The notes under the pieces were generated by a model that made no database searches, was not told the DNA's origin, and was given only the letters and a program-made list of their open reading frames with translations. Below are positions 6,424 through 7,527 of a stretch of DNA of 7,527 nt, piece by piece (position 1 is the first letter of the stretch; the number at the start of each line of letters is the position of its first letter). Source of the stretch: Actinomycetes bacterium (lineage in GTDB: Bacteria; Actinomycetota; Acidimicrobiia; Acidimicrobiales; Microtrichaceae). Position numbers and translations under genes: made by a program. The stretch lies in contig JAEZAI010000078.1 of assembly GCA_023427825.1 (NCBI GenBank), forward strand, positions 1 to 7,527, read 5' to 3'.

Positions 6424-7527
6424 AGCGCGGGGCGGGGCGGGTGCCGCGGAGCAGCTCGCCCGGCAGCTCGCCGGTGTGCTCGCCGTCACGGAACGTCTCC
6501 ACGCCCGACTTGATCGTGTGGCGGTAGCCGTCGGCGGTCTGCATGAGCCGGCGACCGCCGGCGGGGAGGTCGTGCACGATCGTCGGCGGGTGGCACGCCA
6601 GCGCGTCGAGCTCGATCACGTTGAGGTCCGCGACGTAGCCCGGCGCGATCACGCCCCGGTCGAACCAGCCCACGTGCCGGGCGTTGCGCTGCGTGTGGCC
6701 GTGGACGACGTCCTCGACGGGCACCGGCTCCCCGTCGCGCCGATCGCGGCTCCACACCACGAACGACGAGGTGGTCATGGACGCGTCGCAGATCGCCCCG
6801 CAGTGCGCGCCGGCGTCGGAGAGTCCGAACAGCACGTTGGGCGACGTGATCATCTCGTACAGGTCGGCGAAGTCGCCGTGGGCGAAGTTGAACAGCGGCA
6901 GGTAGAGCAGCTGCTCGCCGCCGCGTTCGAGGAGCAGGTCGTAGACGACCGAGATCGGCTCCACGCCCGCCGCCCGGGCGCGGGCACCGATCGAGCGGTC
7001 CGTGTGCAGCTCGTAGTCGACGGGATCGGCCATCTCGAACGTGATGTCGAAGCCGCACATGATCTGCTGGAGGATGCCCGGCTCGAGCGTGGCGGCGACC
7101 TCCGCGTGCTCCGCCAGCACCCGACGCTTGCGCTCCGGGTCGCGCAGCGCCGCCACGCGCTCGGCGAGCGGAAGGTGCGCCACCTCGCCGTAGGACGCGC
7201 AGAACAGGAACGGGTTGGCGGTGGCCTGCATGCCGAGCAGGACGCCGATCGGGCGGGCGGCCACCTGCGCCTTCACGTCCAGGCCGTCGGCGACCATCCG
7301 GTCGACCCAGTCCATCTGGAACCGCCACCGGTCGGGTGAGTGGTACGCCTGCTGCATGGTGAAGCTGAGCGGCCGGCCGCTCGTGCGGGCGAACCGCTCG
7401 AGCAGGTCGAGCTCGCGCTGGGCGACCGCGTCGTCGGGCGTCTGGTAGAGGTCGCTGATCAGCTGCACCACGCCGGTGCCGGCACGGCGCATGGCCTCGG
7501 CGATCGCCAGCAGCTCGGCGTCGCCCG
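6422..7527 (-). CDS. D-aminoacylase-like amidohydrolase, C-terminal part
   Basis: The gene enters from the right edge, so its start is missing; 367 residues are visible, beginning GDAELLAIAEAMRRAGTGVVQ. It belongs to the amidohydrolase superfamily, in the group related to N-acyl-D-amino-acid deacylases, which use a TIM barrel and divalent metal to hydrolyse amide or cyclic amide bonds. Family proteins are usually about 550-580 residues, so roughly the last two thirds are here. Visible landmarks are LFNFAHGDFADLYEMITSP, then LFGLSDAGAHCGAICD with a conserved metal/catalytic Asp (codon at 6815-6817). The HTQRNARHVGWFDRG and IAPGYVADLNVIELD block is the usual end of the barrel and return to the small beta domain. 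The N-terminal metal ligands (HxH) would lie outside the window. The substrate cannot be named: many actinobacterial members carry this annotation without a known activity. No signal peptide can be judged. It converges with the FAD oxidoreductase. Confidence 0.88.
   Translation of the reverse strand, partial: GDAELLAIAEAMRRAGTGVVQLISDLYQTPDDAVAQRELDLLERFARTSGRPLSFTMQQAYHSPDRWRFQMDWVDRMVADGLDVKAQVAARPIGVLLGMQATANPFLFCASYGEVAHLPLAERVAALRDPERKRRVLAEHAEVAATLEPGILQQIMCGFDITFEMADPVDYELHTDRSIGARARAAGVEPISVVYDLLLERGGEQLLYLPLFNFAHGDFADLYEMITSPNVLFGLSDAGAHCGAICDASMTTSSFVVWSRDRRDGEPVPVEDVVHGHTQRNARHVGWFDRGVIAPGYVADLNVIELDALACHPPTIVHDLPAGGRRLMQTADGYRHTIKSGVETFRDGEHTGELPGELLRGTRPAPR

Noticed and set aside
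6476..7339. Plus-strand open frame of 287 codons
   Set aside because: It mirrors the amidohydrolase in antisense, with biased Val/Arg/His composition and no family signal.

Overview
This is a very GC-rich window with dense coding on both strands and strong G/C preference at third codon positions. It looks like an actinobacterial (Actinomycetota) chromosome. Supporting signs are GTG starts, an LAxTG-type sorting signal on a Thr-rich surface protein, and start codons placed exactly 7 nt after -10-like hexamers, which suggests leaderless mRNAs. Acidimicrobiia or a relative is a guess, not something the sequence proves.

Layout. (1) Bases 3-344 (+) are the 3' end of a Thr/Glu-rich surface protein with an LAFTG sorting signal, a membrane segment and a basic tail. 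(2) Seven bases later, 352-2643 (+) encodes a 763-residue membrane protein that is the most unusual item here. It has two N-terminal membrane segments, a degenerate GT2/cellulose-synthase-like region, further membrane segments, a PilZ-like domain with both c-di-GMP-binding motifs, and a C-terminal S26B (SipW/Sec11-type) signal peptidase with its Ser and His. (3) Facing it, 2666-3370 (-) encodes an unrecognised protein with two membrane segments and a four-cysteine exterior domain; a GC-rich stem-loop sits at the junction. (4) 3413-4930 (-) is a GH29 alpha-L-fucosidase without a signal peptide. (5) Divergent from it, with 24 bp between start codons, 4955-6382 (+) is a phytoene-desaturase-like/PYROXD2-like FAD oxidoreductase. 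The two -10-like boxes in this gap lie on opposite strands and share two base pairs. (6) 6422-7527 (-) is the C-terminal part of a D-aminoacylase-like amidohydrolase that enters from beyond the right edge and converges on the oxidoreductase.

Working together. The surface protein and the PilZ-signal peptidase fusion look like one operon. The simplest model is a cell-envelope locus in which a dedicated signal peptidase, possibly gated by c-di-GMP, matures exported surface proteins. The fucosidase, oxidoreductase and amidohydrolase look like ordinary metabolic genes with no evident pathway link to each other or to the surface locus. No stretch over 300 bases lacks a gene; the intergenic gaps are 7, 22, 42, 24 and 39 bases. 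No tRNA, rRNA, CRISPR array, insertion sequence or origin was seen.
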